Shown piece after piece: positions 53,993-63,193 of a stretch of 64,000 nt of DNA; position 1 is the stretch's first letter; every line of letters starts with the position of its first letter. Source of the DNA: Winogradskyella endarachnes (lineage in GTDB: Bacteria; Bacteroidota; Bacteroidia; Flavobacteriales; Flavobacteriaceae); NCBI RefSeq assembly GCF_009741275.1, contig NZ_WOWS01000002.1, positions 248,001-312,000 on the forward strand, written 5' to 3'. The position numbers and the translations under genes were made by a program. The notes under the pieces are model-generated. The model did not search any database. It was not told where the DNA came from and worked only from the letters and a program-made list of their open reading frames with translations.

Positions 53993-54268
53993 TTAGATTA
54001 TCGCCAAGATGTCACTTTCACGCATCATTAAATAATCTTTTCCTTCTAATTTAAGTTCAGTTCCTCCATATTTTCCATAAAGAACAGTATCACCAACTTT
54101 TACAGTAAGAGGTTCATCTTTTGTTCCGTTACCGATGGCCACAACAGTACCTTCTTGTGGTTTCTCTTTTGCGTTATCTGGAATAATAATTCCTGATGCT
54201 GTTTTAGTTTCAGCTTGCTTAGGTTCTATAAGAACTCTGTCTGCTAATGGTTTAATGTTTAAGCCCAT
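53993..54268 (-). CDS. groES: Co-chaperonin GroES
   Basis: 91 residues. [10 protein letters not shown], the mobile loop ([12 protein letters not shown]) and Y-G-K-Y-G-G-T-E are all visible. It caps the GroEL ring. Upstream gap (54269-54380) shows no clear TAnnTTTG box. Confidence 0.97.
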   Translation of the reverse strand: MGLNIKPLADRVLIEPKQAETKTASGIIIPDNAKEKPQEGTVVAIGNGTKDEPLTVKVGDTVLYGKYGGTELKLEGKDYLMMRESDILAII

Positions 54269-54380
54269 TTGTTGTATGTTTTTTAAATTATTTAATTATT
54301 AATTTACGCTGAGGCGTAGTTCGAAAATTATGCCAATTGAAGTTGACTGACAAAGTTTCAGACCATGCTATTTAATCGTT

Positions 54381-54425
54381 AACCATAAAAAAAGCCAACT
54401 TAAAAAGTTGGCTTTTTTTATGGTT
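54381..54425 (-). terminator. Very strong terminator between secG and groES
   Basis: Perfect 21-bp stem (54381-54401 with 54405-54425) and a 3-nt loop. It separates the secG operon from groES, so groES needs its own promoter. Confidence 0.93.
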
Positions 54426-54436
54426 ATAAAATTATA

Positions 54437-54784
54437 TTATTCTGCGGTAGAACCAGCGTCTGTTGTTGGTTCTGGCGTTGCTGCAGGAGTTGTAACAGGC
54501 ATTTCTGTAGCTTCATCCGCATCATAAGCTTTAGATTCTGTTGATCCACCAGAATTAATAGTTAGGTTAGATGCTAAAATTAAAACTATTAATGCTATGG
54601 CTAAAAACCATGTACTTTTATCTAAAAAGTCTCCTGTTTTTTTAACACCACCCATTTGTTGAGTTCCTCCACCTCCAAATGAAGAAGATAATCCTCCTCC
54701 TTTTGGGTTTTGTACCATAATTACTACGACAAGTAAAAAGGCAACGATTACGATTAGGACTAAAAATATTGTAAATGCACTCAT
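54437..54784 (-). CDS. secG: Preprotein translocase subunit SecG
   Basis: 115 residues. Two transmembrane helices (about 2-22 and 55-72) with the SecG motif V-Q-N-P-K-G-G-G-L-S and G-G-G-G-T-Q between them, then a Thr/Pro/Glu-rich tail. Part of the SecYEG channel. It starts 1 bp after the TPR gene's end. Confidence 0.94.
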   Translation of the reverse strand: MSAFTIFLVLIVIVAFLLVVVIMVQNPKGGGLSSSFGGGGTQQMGGVKKTGDFLDKSTWFLAIALIVLILASNLTINSGGSTESKAYDADEATEMPVTTPAATPEPTTDAGSTAE

Positions 54785-54785
54785 T

Positions 54786-55736
54786 TTATATTGTATTATT
54801 ATCTTTTAATTCTTTTACCAATTTTATTTGGTGTGCAAAGAAACTACTTTTTTCTGGATATTTCAAACTTAAAATTTTGTAAGATTGAATTGCTTTATCA
54901 TAGTTTTTTTGTTCTAAATAAATCCTTGCTAAAGTTTCAGTCATTAAACTGTCTGAATTGGTGTCTTCATTGTTAACTAACTTAGGTTTAGGAGCTCTAT
55001 CTTTTACTGGTTTTATTTTAGGATTATCAGAAATAAATTTGTCTATTAGTGCTAATTTACTTTGTAACGAACTTGTGCGTTCTGCTTCTAAATTCTCTTG
55101 TTTTAATTCTGTGTCTTCTAAAGGTTCTATTGGTTGATTAGTATCTGATTTATCTCTAATAATTGGTTTAAAACTTGTGATTTTTAACCATTCTGTAAAT
55201 GAATGATTTTCAGATTTATCAAACTCTAAAGGTTTTCCTATATTAAGTTGCTCTTCAATAGTAATATTATTGAAATCTACAGCAATTATAGAATCTTCAA
55301 TTTGAGGTATTTTAGGTTGTTCTGGTTTAGCTTCAAATAAATCTGGGTCCAAAACACCTTCAGTGGCTTTAATGTGTTCTTTTAATGCGTCATCTATGGT
55401 TACACTTTTATTAATAGAAATATCGTCTATTTCGTTAACTTCTAAATTTTTTATAGACGTTGTATTTTGTTTTATTTGTTCAGATATTTTATTCTGATTA
55501 AATGCTTTAGAAGTGATATATTCAAATAAAACACTACGATCTGTGGTGTACGCAGCAGTTGTTTTTAAAGCGTTATTATATTTATAACTGTCTGCTTGCT
55601 TAAGTCCTTTAAGGTATAAGGCTCTTAAGGGTTGAAAATATGGATACTCCTTAATGGCAGATGAAAGCATATCTATTTGAGATGCTGTAATAGCTTCGGG
55701 TTTTTGTAATAAAGGTGTTAAATTATGAAGCTGCAT
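54786..55736 (-). CDS. TPR-containing protein
   Basis: 316 residues. The N-terminal part (about 1-90) has helices typical of the flavobacterial group; the middle is low-complexity and acidic; a C-terminal tetratricopeptide pair (about 268-312: A-R-I-Y-L-E-Q-K-N-Y-D-K-A) is clear. No signal peptide. It lies between lptE and secG, and the gene order is conserved in Flavobacteriia; its function is unknown. Confidence 0.75.
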   Translation of the reverse strand: MQLHNLTPLLQKPEAITASQIDMLSSAIKEYPYFQPLRALYLKGLKQADSYKYNNALKTTAAYTTDRSVLFEYITSKAFNQNKISEQIKQNTTSIKNLEVNEIDDISINKSVTIDDALKEHIKATEGVLDPDLFEAKPEQPKIPQIEDSIIAVDFNNITIEEQLNIGKPLEFDKSENHSFTEWLKITSFKPIIRDKSDTNQPIEPLEDTELKQENLEAERTSSLQSKLALIDKFISDNPKIKPVKDRAPKPKLVNNEDTNSDSLMTETLARIYLEQKNYDKAIQSYKILSLKYPEKSSFFAHQIKLVKELKDNNTI

Positions 55737-55739
55737 AGT

Positions 55740-56243
55740 TTACCAATCTGCTAATGATGCGTTAACAATGTCTTGTGTTAATCGTTCTAATATTTCATCG
55801 AAGGCGGTATCTTTTATTGTACCAGTTAGTTGTTCGCTTGCGCCATAATCATAATAGAATGAAAAGCGTTTATCAAAATCTTTTTCTTCGTCTTTGGTAT
55901 TAATATATCTTACTTGAACGCTTATGGTTAGTCTATTTTGCGCGGCTGTATTTTCTGAGGTTGCTGTCATTGGTGCAATTCTATATTCAGTAATTTCGCC
56001 CTCGTATATAACTTCGCCACCAGAATTAACTAGGTTTGAACTGGTTTGATTTGTTATTACATCTTGAAGTGTAATTGTAAACAACTGATCTAATCCTGGT
56101 TCTACAATATCTGCAGTATTTCTAAAGAAATTAACCTGAAACGTTTCTGGTGTATCTGTTATGCCTGTAAATGAATAATTGACTTTACAGCCAAAGCTTG
56201 CAAGGCATATTACTAAAACAAGGATGTGTTTAAAGTTACTCAT
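55740..56243 (-). CDS. lptE: LptE-family LPS assembly lipoprotein
   Basis: 167 residues. Lipoprotein signal with lipobox A-S-F-G-C (Cys 19), followed by a Y-S-F-T-G start and the F-F-R-N strand typical of LptE. It should plug LptD in the outer membrane for LPS transport. The alternating strand pattern and Y-E-G-E-I-T-E-Y fit. It overlaps nothing but lies 3 bp from the TPR gene. Confidence 0.86.
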   Translation of the reverse strand: MSNFKHILVLVICLASFGCKVNYSFTGITDTPETFQVNFFRNTADIVEPGLDQLFTITLQDVITNQTSSNLVNSGGEVIYEGEITEYRIAPMTATSENTAAQNRLTISVQVRYINTKDEEKDFDKRFSFYYDYGASEQLTGTIKDTAFDEILERLTQDIVNASLADW

Positions 56244-56306
56244 TCAATTAAATTATATGTTTTGTTTAATAACGAAAATTAGTTAATTATGTTTCTTAAT
56301 GATATG

Positions 56307-57572
56307 CTAAAGATCAAACTGCTTTATTTTTCGGTATAATGTACGTTCGCTAATACCAAGTTCTGCGGCTGCCAATTTACGTTTTCCGCTATGACGCTCT
56401 AAAGATTTTTTAATCAATTCTAACTCTTTATCGTGTAAAGATAATGTTTCCTCTTCTTCAATTTCTTCAGCAAAATGATATTTATCATCAACATCTGTAA
56501 TGATTTCTTTAGGTTCTTCGTTATGTGCCGGAATAGATAACACGCTTAAATCTTCTACTGAAGGTTCAAATTCTTGGTCTTTATCTTCGCCGTAAATTTT
56601 CTGAATTAAATGCTCATTATCTTTTTTAACATCAGAAGCGCTTCCGGTTTTCATCAGTTCCATTGTTAGTTTTTTTAAGTCATTTAGATCACTCTTCATG
56701 TCAAATAAAACCTTGTATAAAATTTCGCGCTCACTACTAAAATCACTCTCCGATTTAGTATTATTAACTATAGCAGGTAAGTTATTGCCTGTATTAGGTA
56801 AATAATTTTGAAGTGTTACACTATTAATGGTTCTGTTTTGCTCTAAAACAGAGACTTGCTCTGCAACATTACGGAGTTGCCTTATGTTACCATTCCAACG
56901 ATATTTTAACAATAAACCAACTGCATCATCAGTTAATTTAACCGTTGGCATTTTGTATTTTAGAGCAAAATCACTCGCAAATTTTCTAAATAATAGATGA
57001 ATATCGTCTTTGCGTTCTCTAAGTGCAGGAAGGTTAATTTCTATAGTGCTTAGTCTATAATATAAATCTTCTCTAAATTTTTCTTTTTTTATGGCTTCAA
57101 ACATATTAACGTTTGTAGCTGCAACAATCCTCACATTTGTTTTTTGAACCTTGCTAGAACCTACTTTTATAAATTCTCCGTTTTCTAAAACACGTAACAA
57201 ACGAACTTGTGTTGTTAATGGTAATTCTCCAACTTCATCTAAAAATATGGTGCCACCATCTGCCACTTCAAAATATCCAGAACGTGTAGAGGTTGCACCT
57301 GTAAACGCACCTTTTTCATGCCCGAATAACTCACTATCAATTGTGCCTTCTGGTATTGCTCCACAGTTTACAGCAATATATTTACCATGTTTTCTATGTG
57401 ATAATTGATGAATTATTTTAGGAATACTCTCCTTACCAACACCACTTTCTCCTGTTACTAATACAGAAATATCAGTAGGCGCAACTTGAATCGCTTTTTC
57501 TATGGCGCGATTTAGTTTAGGATCATTTCCTATAATTCCGAAACGTTGCTTTATGGCTTGAATAGATTCCAT
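56307..57572 (-). CDS. Sigma-54 interaction domain transcriptional regulator
   Basis: 421 residues, with no N-terminal receiver domain. AAA+ domain: Walker A G-E-S-G-V-G-K-E-S (40-48), the sigma-54 contact motif G-A-F-T-G-A (about 91-96), Walker B G-G-T-I-F-L-D-E-V, R-finger region; a middle linker (~265-365) and a C-terminal Fis-type HTH (A-A-E-L-G-I-S-E-R-T-L-Y-R-K). Walker A has Ser where Thr is common. It lies between lptE and miaB, a conserved setting whose target is unknown. Confidence 0.9.
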   Translation of the reverse strand: MESIQAIKQRFGIIGNDPKLNRAIEKAIQVAPTDISVLVTGESGVGKESIPKIIHQLSHRKHGKYIAVNCGAIPEGTIDSELFGHEKGAFTGATSTRSGYFEVADGGTIFLDEVGELPLTTQVRLLRVLENGEFIKVGSSKVQKTNVRIVAATNVNMFEAIKKEKFREDLYYRLSTIEINLPALRERKDDIHLLFRKFASDFALKYKMPTVKLTDDAVGLLLKYRWNGNIRQLRNVAEQVSVLEQNRTINSVTLQNYLPNTGNNLPAIVNNTKSESDFSSEREILYKVLFDMKSDLNDLKKLTMELMKTGSASDVKKDNEHLIQKIYGEDKDQEFEPSVEDLSVLSIPAHNEEPKEIITDVDDKYHFAEEIEEEETLSLHDKELELIKKSLERHSGKRKLAAAELGISERTLYRKIKQFDL

Positions 57573-57578
57573 AAATAA

Positions 57579-59024
57579 TTAATTGTTTTTAGAATAACCA
57601 ACAGCCTCACCAATAAGTGTTGCGCTTGTACAATCTGTGATTAGAACATTTACCAAATCACCAATTTTGTAATGTTCCTTAGGGAAAACAGCTACGGTAT
57701 TATCTGAAGTTCTACCAGACCATTGTTTGTCTGATTTTTTAGATGCTTTTTCAATTAAAACCTCTACTGTTTTATTAAGATGTTGGCGTGTTTTAATTTC
57801 ACTATATTTTCGTTCTAAGCTAATAATTTCACTTAAACGACGTTTTTTAACAGCTTCTGGTACATCATCTTCCATTTTTCGTCCTGCTAAAGTTCCTGGT
57901 CTTTCAGAATAGGTAAACATATAACCAAAATTATACTGCACGTACTCCATTAAGCTTAAGGTGTCTTGGTGATCTTCTTCTGTTTCTGTTGGGAAACCAG
58001 CAATTAAATCAACACTAATGGAACATTCTGGGATAATGCGTTTAATGTTGTCTACTAATTCAAAATATTCTTGGCGCGTATGTAAACGATTCATTTCTTT
58101 TAAAATTCGGTCACTTCCGCTTTGTACTGGTAAATGAATGTGTTTACAAATATTGTCGTATTTAGCCATGGTTTCAATGACATCTAAAGTGAAATCTTGT
58201 GGATTAGATGTCGAAAAACGTATACGCATTTTAGGTTGTGCTTTGGCGCACAATTCTAACAATTTAGCAAAATTAACCGCAGTAGCTTTTTGTAAATCTG
58301 AAGCGTTAACAAAATCTTTTTTTAAGCCTCCTCCATACCATAAATAGCTATCTACATTTTGGCCAAGTAGCGTAATTTCTTTAAAGCCTTTAGACCATAG
58401 GTCATTTACTTCTTCAATAATACTCTGTGGGTCTCTACTGCGTTCTCGTCCTCTTGTAAAAGGTACAACACAGAAGGTGCACATATTGTCGCAACCACGT
58501 GTTATGGATACAAAGGCCGTTACACCATTTGTATTTATTCTTACAGGTGAAATATCACCATAAGTTTCTTCTTTAGATAAGATAACGTTAATAGCATCCC
58601 GTCCTTCATCTACCTCGGCAAGTAAATTGGGTAAATCTTTATAAGCATCTGGCCCAACAACAAGGTCTACAATCTTTTCCTCTTCTAAAAATTTGGTTTT
58701 TAAGCGTTCTGCCATACAGCCTAATACACCAACTTTCATTTTTGGGTTAGTGCGTTTTACGGCATTATATTGTTGTAATCTTTTTCTAACCGTTTGTTCT
58801 GCTTTATCTCTAATTGAGCAAGTGTTTACTAAAACAAGATCAGCCTCTTCTAAGGTTTGTGTGGTATTAAAACCTTGTTCAGAGAGTATTGAAGCTACAA
58901 TTTCACTATCACTAAAATTCATAGCACAGCCATAACTCTCAATGAATAATTTGCGTTTGTTACCTTCCTTTTTATCTAAAATTAAGGATTCTCCTTGTTT
59001 GGTTTCGTCTATAGTCTTTTCCAT
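57579..59024 (-). CDS. miaB: tRNA-2-methylthio-N6-dimethylallyladenosine synthase
   Basis: 481 residues from the ATG at 59024. MTTase: UPF0004 domain with S-Y-G-C-A-M-N and N-T-C-S-I-R-D, radical [11 protein letters not shown] (CxxxCxxC) and a C-terminal TRAM domain. It methylthiolates A37 of tRNAs. The frame is open to an ATG at 59063, but that start lies inside the -7 box of a strong promoter, so 59024 is preferred. First gene of the lptE/secG block. Confidence 0.94.
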   Translation of the reverse strand: MEKTIDETKQGESLILDKKEGNKRKLFIESYGCAMNFSDSEIVASILSEQGFNTTQTLEEADLVLVNTCSIRDKAEQTVRKRLQQYNAVKRTNPKMKVGVLGCMAERLKTKFLEEEKIVDLVVGPDAYKDLPNLLAEVDEGRDAINVILSKEETYGDISPVRINTNGVTAFVSITRGCDNMCTFCVVPFTRGRERSRDPQSIIEEVNDLWSKGFKEITLLGQNVDSYLWYGGGLKKDFVNASDLQKATAVNFAKLLELCAKAQPKMRIRFSTSNPQDFTLDVIETMAKYDNICKHIHLPVQSGSDRILKEMNRLHTRQEYFELVDNIKRIIPECSISVDLIAGFPTETEEDHQDTLSLMEYVQYNFGYMFTYSERPGTLAGRKMEDDVPEAVKKRRLSEIISLERKYSEIKTRQHLNKTVEVLIEKASKKSDKQWSGRTSDNTVAVFPKEHYKIGDLVNVLITDCTSATLIGEAVGYSKNN

Positions 59025-59060
59025 CGGTTGTTGTGAATACTTCAAAAAGCAATAAGCATG

Positions 59061-59093
59061 CAAAGATAATATTATTTTAGAGATTATGACAAA
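59061..59093 (-). promoter_or_regulatory. TTTG-N21-TATCTTTG promoter for miaB
   Basis: Minus strand: TTTG at 59090-59093 and TATCTTTG at 59061-59068, spacing 21 nt. Transcription start near 59054, about 30 nt before the ATG at 59024. Confidence 0.75.
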
Positions 59094-59240
59094 GTGGCAG
59101 TTATAAAATCGTTAATATTTACAATTCTGAATGCTTTTAAAAATTAAAGATTGATTAAATGAATTTTATTTGAATAGTTTTTTTCTTGATTAATTGTAAA
59201 AAATAGAGTTCTTTTGAAGTGCTAACCAAAACAAAAGATA

Positions 59241-60026
59241 ATGAAAACTATTGAAATGAAACGTCGTATTGAAGATGCAAAAGCATTAGACTTTGGTACT
59301 ATATTTAATCAGTCCATAGATTTATTTAAAAAAGTTTGGGTTCAAGGCTTAGTGGTGTTACTTCTTAATATGGTAATGATGACGCCATTGACCATGTTAA
59401 TTTACATTCCTTTGTTTTTTTCTGGCTTTATGGATGCATATTCTTCAAGTTATGATCCATATACGTCGTCGCAACCAGAGATAGGAGCAATGTTTGGAGT
59501 TATGAGTGGCGTTTTTTACATTGTTATGATTGTTGCAACAAGTGTTATAGGTTTAGGTCTTAAAGCGGCATTTTACAGAATTTGTAAATTAAAAGACTTA
59601 GAGCAAATGGGGAGTGAGGATTATTTCTATTTCTTTAAAAAGCCCTATTTAGGTAAAACAATTATGTTAGGTTTAGCTTTTGGTGGTATTATGGTAGCGG
59701 CTTTGTTACTTTGTGTGTTTCCAATTATATACGTAATGGTGCCATTATCTTATATAGTAACAATTTATGCGTTTAATCCGGATATGTCAAATTCAGATAT
59801 TATTAAAATGGCATTTGATTTAGGAAACAAGAAATGGTTTATTTCATTTGGTTTACTTTTGGTTTCAGGATTTCTAGCAGGTATAGTTGGTTTTTTAATG
59901 TGTTTTGTAGGTATTTATGTAACATCGTCATTTACTTATTTACCTCCTTACTTTATTTATAAAGAGGTTATTGGTTTTAATGAAGAAAATGAATCACTAC
60001 AGATTGCCGAGACTGCAAGATTTTAG
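59241..60026 (+). CDS. Multi-pass membrane protein, unknown function
   Basis: 261 residues. About six hydrophobic helices, arranged as three pairs; N-terminal amphipathic F-G-T-I-F-N-Q-S-I-D-L-F-K-K-V-W (about 20-35). It matches a membrane family sometimes mislabelled beta-carotene monooxygenase, and has no active-site residues of such enzymes. An ATG at 59256 is an alternative start. Upstream of a small lipoprotein gene (47 bp gap). Confidence 0.7.
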   Translation: MKTIEMKRRIEDAKALDFGTIFNQSIDLFKKVWVQGLVVLLLNMVMMTPLTMLIYIPLFFSGFMDAYSSSYDPYTSSQPEIGAMFGVMSGVFYIVMIVATSVIGLGLKAAFYRICKLKDLEQMGSEDYFYFFKKPYLGKTIMLGLAFGGIMVAALLLCVFPIIYVMVPLSYIVTIYAFNPDMSNSDIIKMAFDLGNKKWFISFGLLLVSGFLAGIVGFLMCFVGIYVTSSFTYLPPYFIYKEVIGFNEENESLQIAETARF

Positions 60027-60073
60027 CAAGACACCATTTACATTAATATTTTATCTATATAATAAGGTGTGCA

Positions 60074-60505
60074 ATGAAGCTGTTTAAATATTTAAATTAT
60101 TTACTAGGTTGTGTTTTACTCCTTAATATGCAATGTAATGAAGAAAATGAGATAATTACAGACACATGTGGAGAAGAAATACAAATAGATAATTCTGTTT
60201 ATTTAGAAGCAGAGTCTCATTTAATTGAAGCGATACAAATAAATGATGATTGTATAATACTCACTGTTTCAGATAGTGGTTGTGATAGTGATAATTGGGT
60301 AATAACATTAGTAGATTCGGGTAATATAGCAGAGTCAATGCCGCCACAACGGTATTTAAAATTAGCCCTTGTTAATGATGACGTTTGCTTAGCATATTTT
60401 ACGAAACAACAAACTTTTGATTTAACAAACTTAAAGATTGAAGGCGTGGATGAAGTACTATTAAATTTTGAAGGATTTGCTGAGTCTGTATCTTATTACT
60501 ATTAA
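60074..60505 (+). CDS. Small lipoprotein, unknown function
   Basis: 143 residues. Lipobox L-N-M-Q-C (Cys 21) gives a lipoprotein; the mature part has four more cysteines (in D-T-C-G, D-D-C-I, S-G-C-D, D-V-C-L) that could form disulfides, and many Asp/Asn residues. No recognised domain. Possibly co-transcribed with the membrane protein before it. Confidence 0.7.
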   Translation: MKLFKYLNYLLGCVLLLNMQCNEENEIITDTCGEEIQIDNSVYLEAESHLIEAIQINDDCIILTVSDSGCDSDNWVITLVDSGNIAESMPPQRYLKLALVNDDVCLAYFTKQQTFDLTNLKIEGVDEVLLNFEGFAESVSYYY

Positions 60506-60611
60506 TTATAAATTTTTGTAAAACGTGAAAGGCGCGTAAAATATAAGTGTATTACGTTTTTTAATATAGGTAAATTACGTTAAAATGTATGCTAATTACG
60601 ACCAAATTAGG

Positions 60612-60639
60612 TTTGTAAATTTATTTTCACATACATTTG
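60612..60639 (+). promoter_or_regulatory. TTTG-N16-TACATTTG promoter for topA
   Basis: TTTG at 60612-60615 and TACATTTG at 60632-60639; the 16-nt spacing is slightly shorter than usual. Leader about 15 nt. Confidence 0.6.
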
Positions 60640-60658
60640 TAAACGAAAAATTTTAAGA

Positions 60659-63187
60659 ATGTCGAAGAATTTAGTTATTGTTGAGTCACCTGCAAAGGCG
60701 AAAACTATTGAAAAATTTTTAGGAAAAGATTATAAAGTTGAGTCCAGTTTTGGGCACATTGCAGATTTACCATCTAAAGAGTTGGGTGTTGATGTAGAGG
60801 GTGATTTTATGCCAAAATATCAAGTCTCCAAGGATAAAAAAGATGTGGTAAAAAAGTTAAAAGATTTAGCAAAGAAAGCAGAGATTGTATGGCTAGCTAG
60901 TGATGAGGACCGTGAAGGAGAAGCTATTGCTTGGCATTTAGCTGAGACTTTAAAATTAGATAAAGAAAAAACAAAGCGTATTGTTTTTCATGAGATTACA
61001 AAAACAGCTATAAATAAGGCTATTGAGAATCCTAGGGGTATCGATTATAATTTAGTAGATGCCCAACAAGCCAGACGTGTTTTAGATCGTATTGTAGGTT
61101 ATGAATTATCTCCTGTTTTATGGCGTAAAGTAAAAGGAGGCTTGTCTGCGGGACGAGTGCAATCTGTTTCAGTACGTTTAATTGTAGAGCGTGAGCGAGA
61201 TGTACAAGCTTTTAAAGCAAAAGCATCCTATAGAGTAGATGCAGAGTTTACTAATGAAAATGGTAACTCGTTTAAAGCAAAATTGCCAAAGAATTTTAAT
61301 TCAGAAAAAGAAGCCATAGAATTTCTTAATAATAATATAGGAGCGACATATCAGGTTTCAGATTTACAAAAGAAACCAGCAAAGAAATCTCCAGCAGCAC
61401 CATTTACAACATCAACACTTCAGCAAGAAGCGTCACGTAAATTAGGTTATTCAGTTAGTAGAACTATGTCTAATGCACAACGTTTGTATGAGGCTGGTCT
61501 TATAACTTATATGAGAACAGATAGTGTTAATTTATCTGATGAGGCAAAAAAAGGTGCTGAGAACGAAATTATTTCGGCTTATGGTTCAGAATTTAGTAAC
61601 CCTAAAAATTACAAAGGAAAATCTAAGGGTGCACAAGAAGCTCATGAAGCTATAAGACCTACTGATTTCTCTAACCATACGGTAAACGTAGAACGTGATC
61701 AAGCAAGATTATACGATTTAATTTGGAAACGTGCTATTGCATCTCAAATGAGTGATGCTAAGTTAGAGCGTACAAATCTTAAAATTCAGATAAATTCTGA
61801 AAACAAAATTAATGAGCAATTTACGGCAAATGGTGAAATCATCACTTTTGAAGGTTTTTTAAAAGTTTATCTAGAAGGCACAGATGATGAGGATGCAGAA
61901 CAAGATGGAATTTTGCCAGATTTAAAAGTAGGTGAGTCACTTCAAAATAAATATATTACCGCTACTGAACGTTTTACAAGACCTCCAGCTAGGTTTACAG
62001 AGGCATCATTAGTAAAGCAATTAGAGGAACTAGGTATTGGTAGACCATCTACTTATGCGCCTACAATTTCTACAATTCAGAATAGAAATTATATTGAAAA
62101 AGGAACACATGAGGGTGATGAAAGAGAATATAAACAGTTAGTTTTTGAAGATCAAAAGATTAAAAACAATACACTTTCTGAAAAAACGGGCTCTAATAAA
62201 GGAAAATTGGTTCCAACAGATATTGGCATCATTGTTACTGATTTTTTAGTAAATCATTTTGAAACGATCTTAGATTATAATTTTACAGCTAAAGTAGAAG
62301 ATAAGTTTGATGATATTGCAGAAGGCAAAGAAGATTGGCGAGAAATGATGAAAGATTTCTACAAAGGATTTCATCCGCATGTAGAAGATGTTCAAGAAAA
62401 TGCTGAGCGTGAATCTGGAGAACGTATTTTAGGAACAGATCCTAAAACAGGTCGTCAAGTAAGTGTGCGTTTAGGTAAGTTTGGACCAATGGTACAACTT
62501 GGTGTAATGGATGATGAAGAAAAACCAAAGTTTGCAAGTTTATCTCCAGATCAACATCTAAATTCCATTACTTATGAGGAGGCTATGGATTTGTTTAAAC
62601 TTCCAAAAGCTTTAGGTCACTATAAAGAAGAGGAGGTAGAAGTAAATAATGGTCGTTTTGGTCCTTATGTGCGTTTTGGTAAAAAGTTTGTTTCACTTCC
62701 TAAGGGTGTTGACCCCTTAAGTGTAGATATGGATGAGGCAATGATATATATTAAGGAGAAAGAATTAGCAGATGCTCCTATATATATGTATAAAGATTTA
62801 GAAGTTACTAAAGGAAAGGGGCGTTTTGGGCCATTTATTAAATGGAACAATATGTTTATCAACGTAAATAAAAAGTACGATTGGGATAATTTATCTGAAG
62901 AAGATATTGTAACACTTATAGAAGAAAAGATTCAGAAAGAAATTGATAAAGTCATCCATAACTGGGAAGATGAAGGTGTAAGAGTTGAAAAAGCACGTTG
63001 GGGAAGACATAATATTATAAAAGGTAAGCAAAAAGTAGAATTAGCTAAAACGGTAGATGTAAGCAAAATGACATTGAAGAAAGCTCTAGATATTCTAGAA
63101 AAGAATGCACCTAAAAAGAAGGCTACAAAAAAGAAAGTCTCAAAGAAAACTACAGCAAAAAAGAAAACAACGACTAAAAAGAAGTAA
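60659..63187 (+). CDS. topA: DNA topoisomerase I
   Basis: 842 residues, type IA topoisomerase. TOPRIM domain V-I-V-E-S-P-A-K (about 6-13) with the acidic D-E-D-R-E-G-E (about 84-90), and the active-site tyrosine in I-T-Y-M-R-T-D-S (near residue 283). The C-terminal part (about 590-820) has four Cys-free G-x-F-G-P-type repeats instead of Cys4 zinc fingers, and then a Lys/Thr-rich tail of about 30 residues. It relaxes negative supercoils. Confidence 0.97.
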   Translation: MSKNLVIVESPAKAKTIEKFLGKDYKVESSFGHIADLPSKELGVDVEGDFMPKYQVSKDKKDVVKKLKDLAKKAEIVWLASDEDREGEAIAWHLAETLKLDKEKTKRIVFHEITKTAINKAIENPRGIDYNLVDAQQARRVLDRIVGYELSPVLWRKVKGGLSAGRVQSVSVRLIVERERDVQAFKAKASYRVDAEFTNENGNSFKAKLPKNFNSEKEAIEFLNNNIGATYQVSDLQKKPAKKSPAAPFTTSTLQQEASRKLGYSVSRTMSNAQRLYEAGLITYMRTDSVNLSDEAKKGAENEIISAYGSEFSNPKNYKGKSKGAQEAHEAIRPTDFSNHTVNVERDQARLYDLIWKRAIASQMSDAKLERTNLKIQINSENKINEQFTANGEIITFEGFLKVYLEGTDDEDAEQDGILPDLKVGESLQNKYITATERFTRPPARFTEASLVKQLEELGIGRPSTYAPTISTIQNRNYIEKGTHEGDEREYKQLVFEDQKIKNNTLSEKTGSNKGKLVPTDIGIIVTDFLVNHFETILDYNFTAKVEDKFDDIAEGKEDWREMMKDFYKGFHPHVEDVQENAERESGERILGTDPKTGRQVSVRLGKFGPMVQLGVMDDEEKPKFASLSPDQHLNSITYEEAMDLFKLPKALGHYKEEEVEVNNGRFGPYVRFGKKFVSLPKGVDPLSVDMDEAMIYIKEKELADAPIYMYKDLEVTKGKGRFGPFIKWNNMFINVNKKYDWDNLSEEDIVTLIEEKIQKEIDKVIHNWEDEGVRVEKARWGRHNIIKGKQKVELAKTVDVSKMTLKKALDILEKNAPKKKATKKKVSKKTTAKKKTTTKKK

Positions 63188-63193
63188 TAACCT

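Noticed and set aside
54269-54380. CIRCE/HrcA operator before groES
   Set aside because: No TTAGCACTC-N9-GAGTGCTAA-type inverted repeat is present.
59241-60026. Beta-carotene monooxygenase
   Set aside because: No iron-binding histidines or related motif; it is a plain multi-pass membrane protein.
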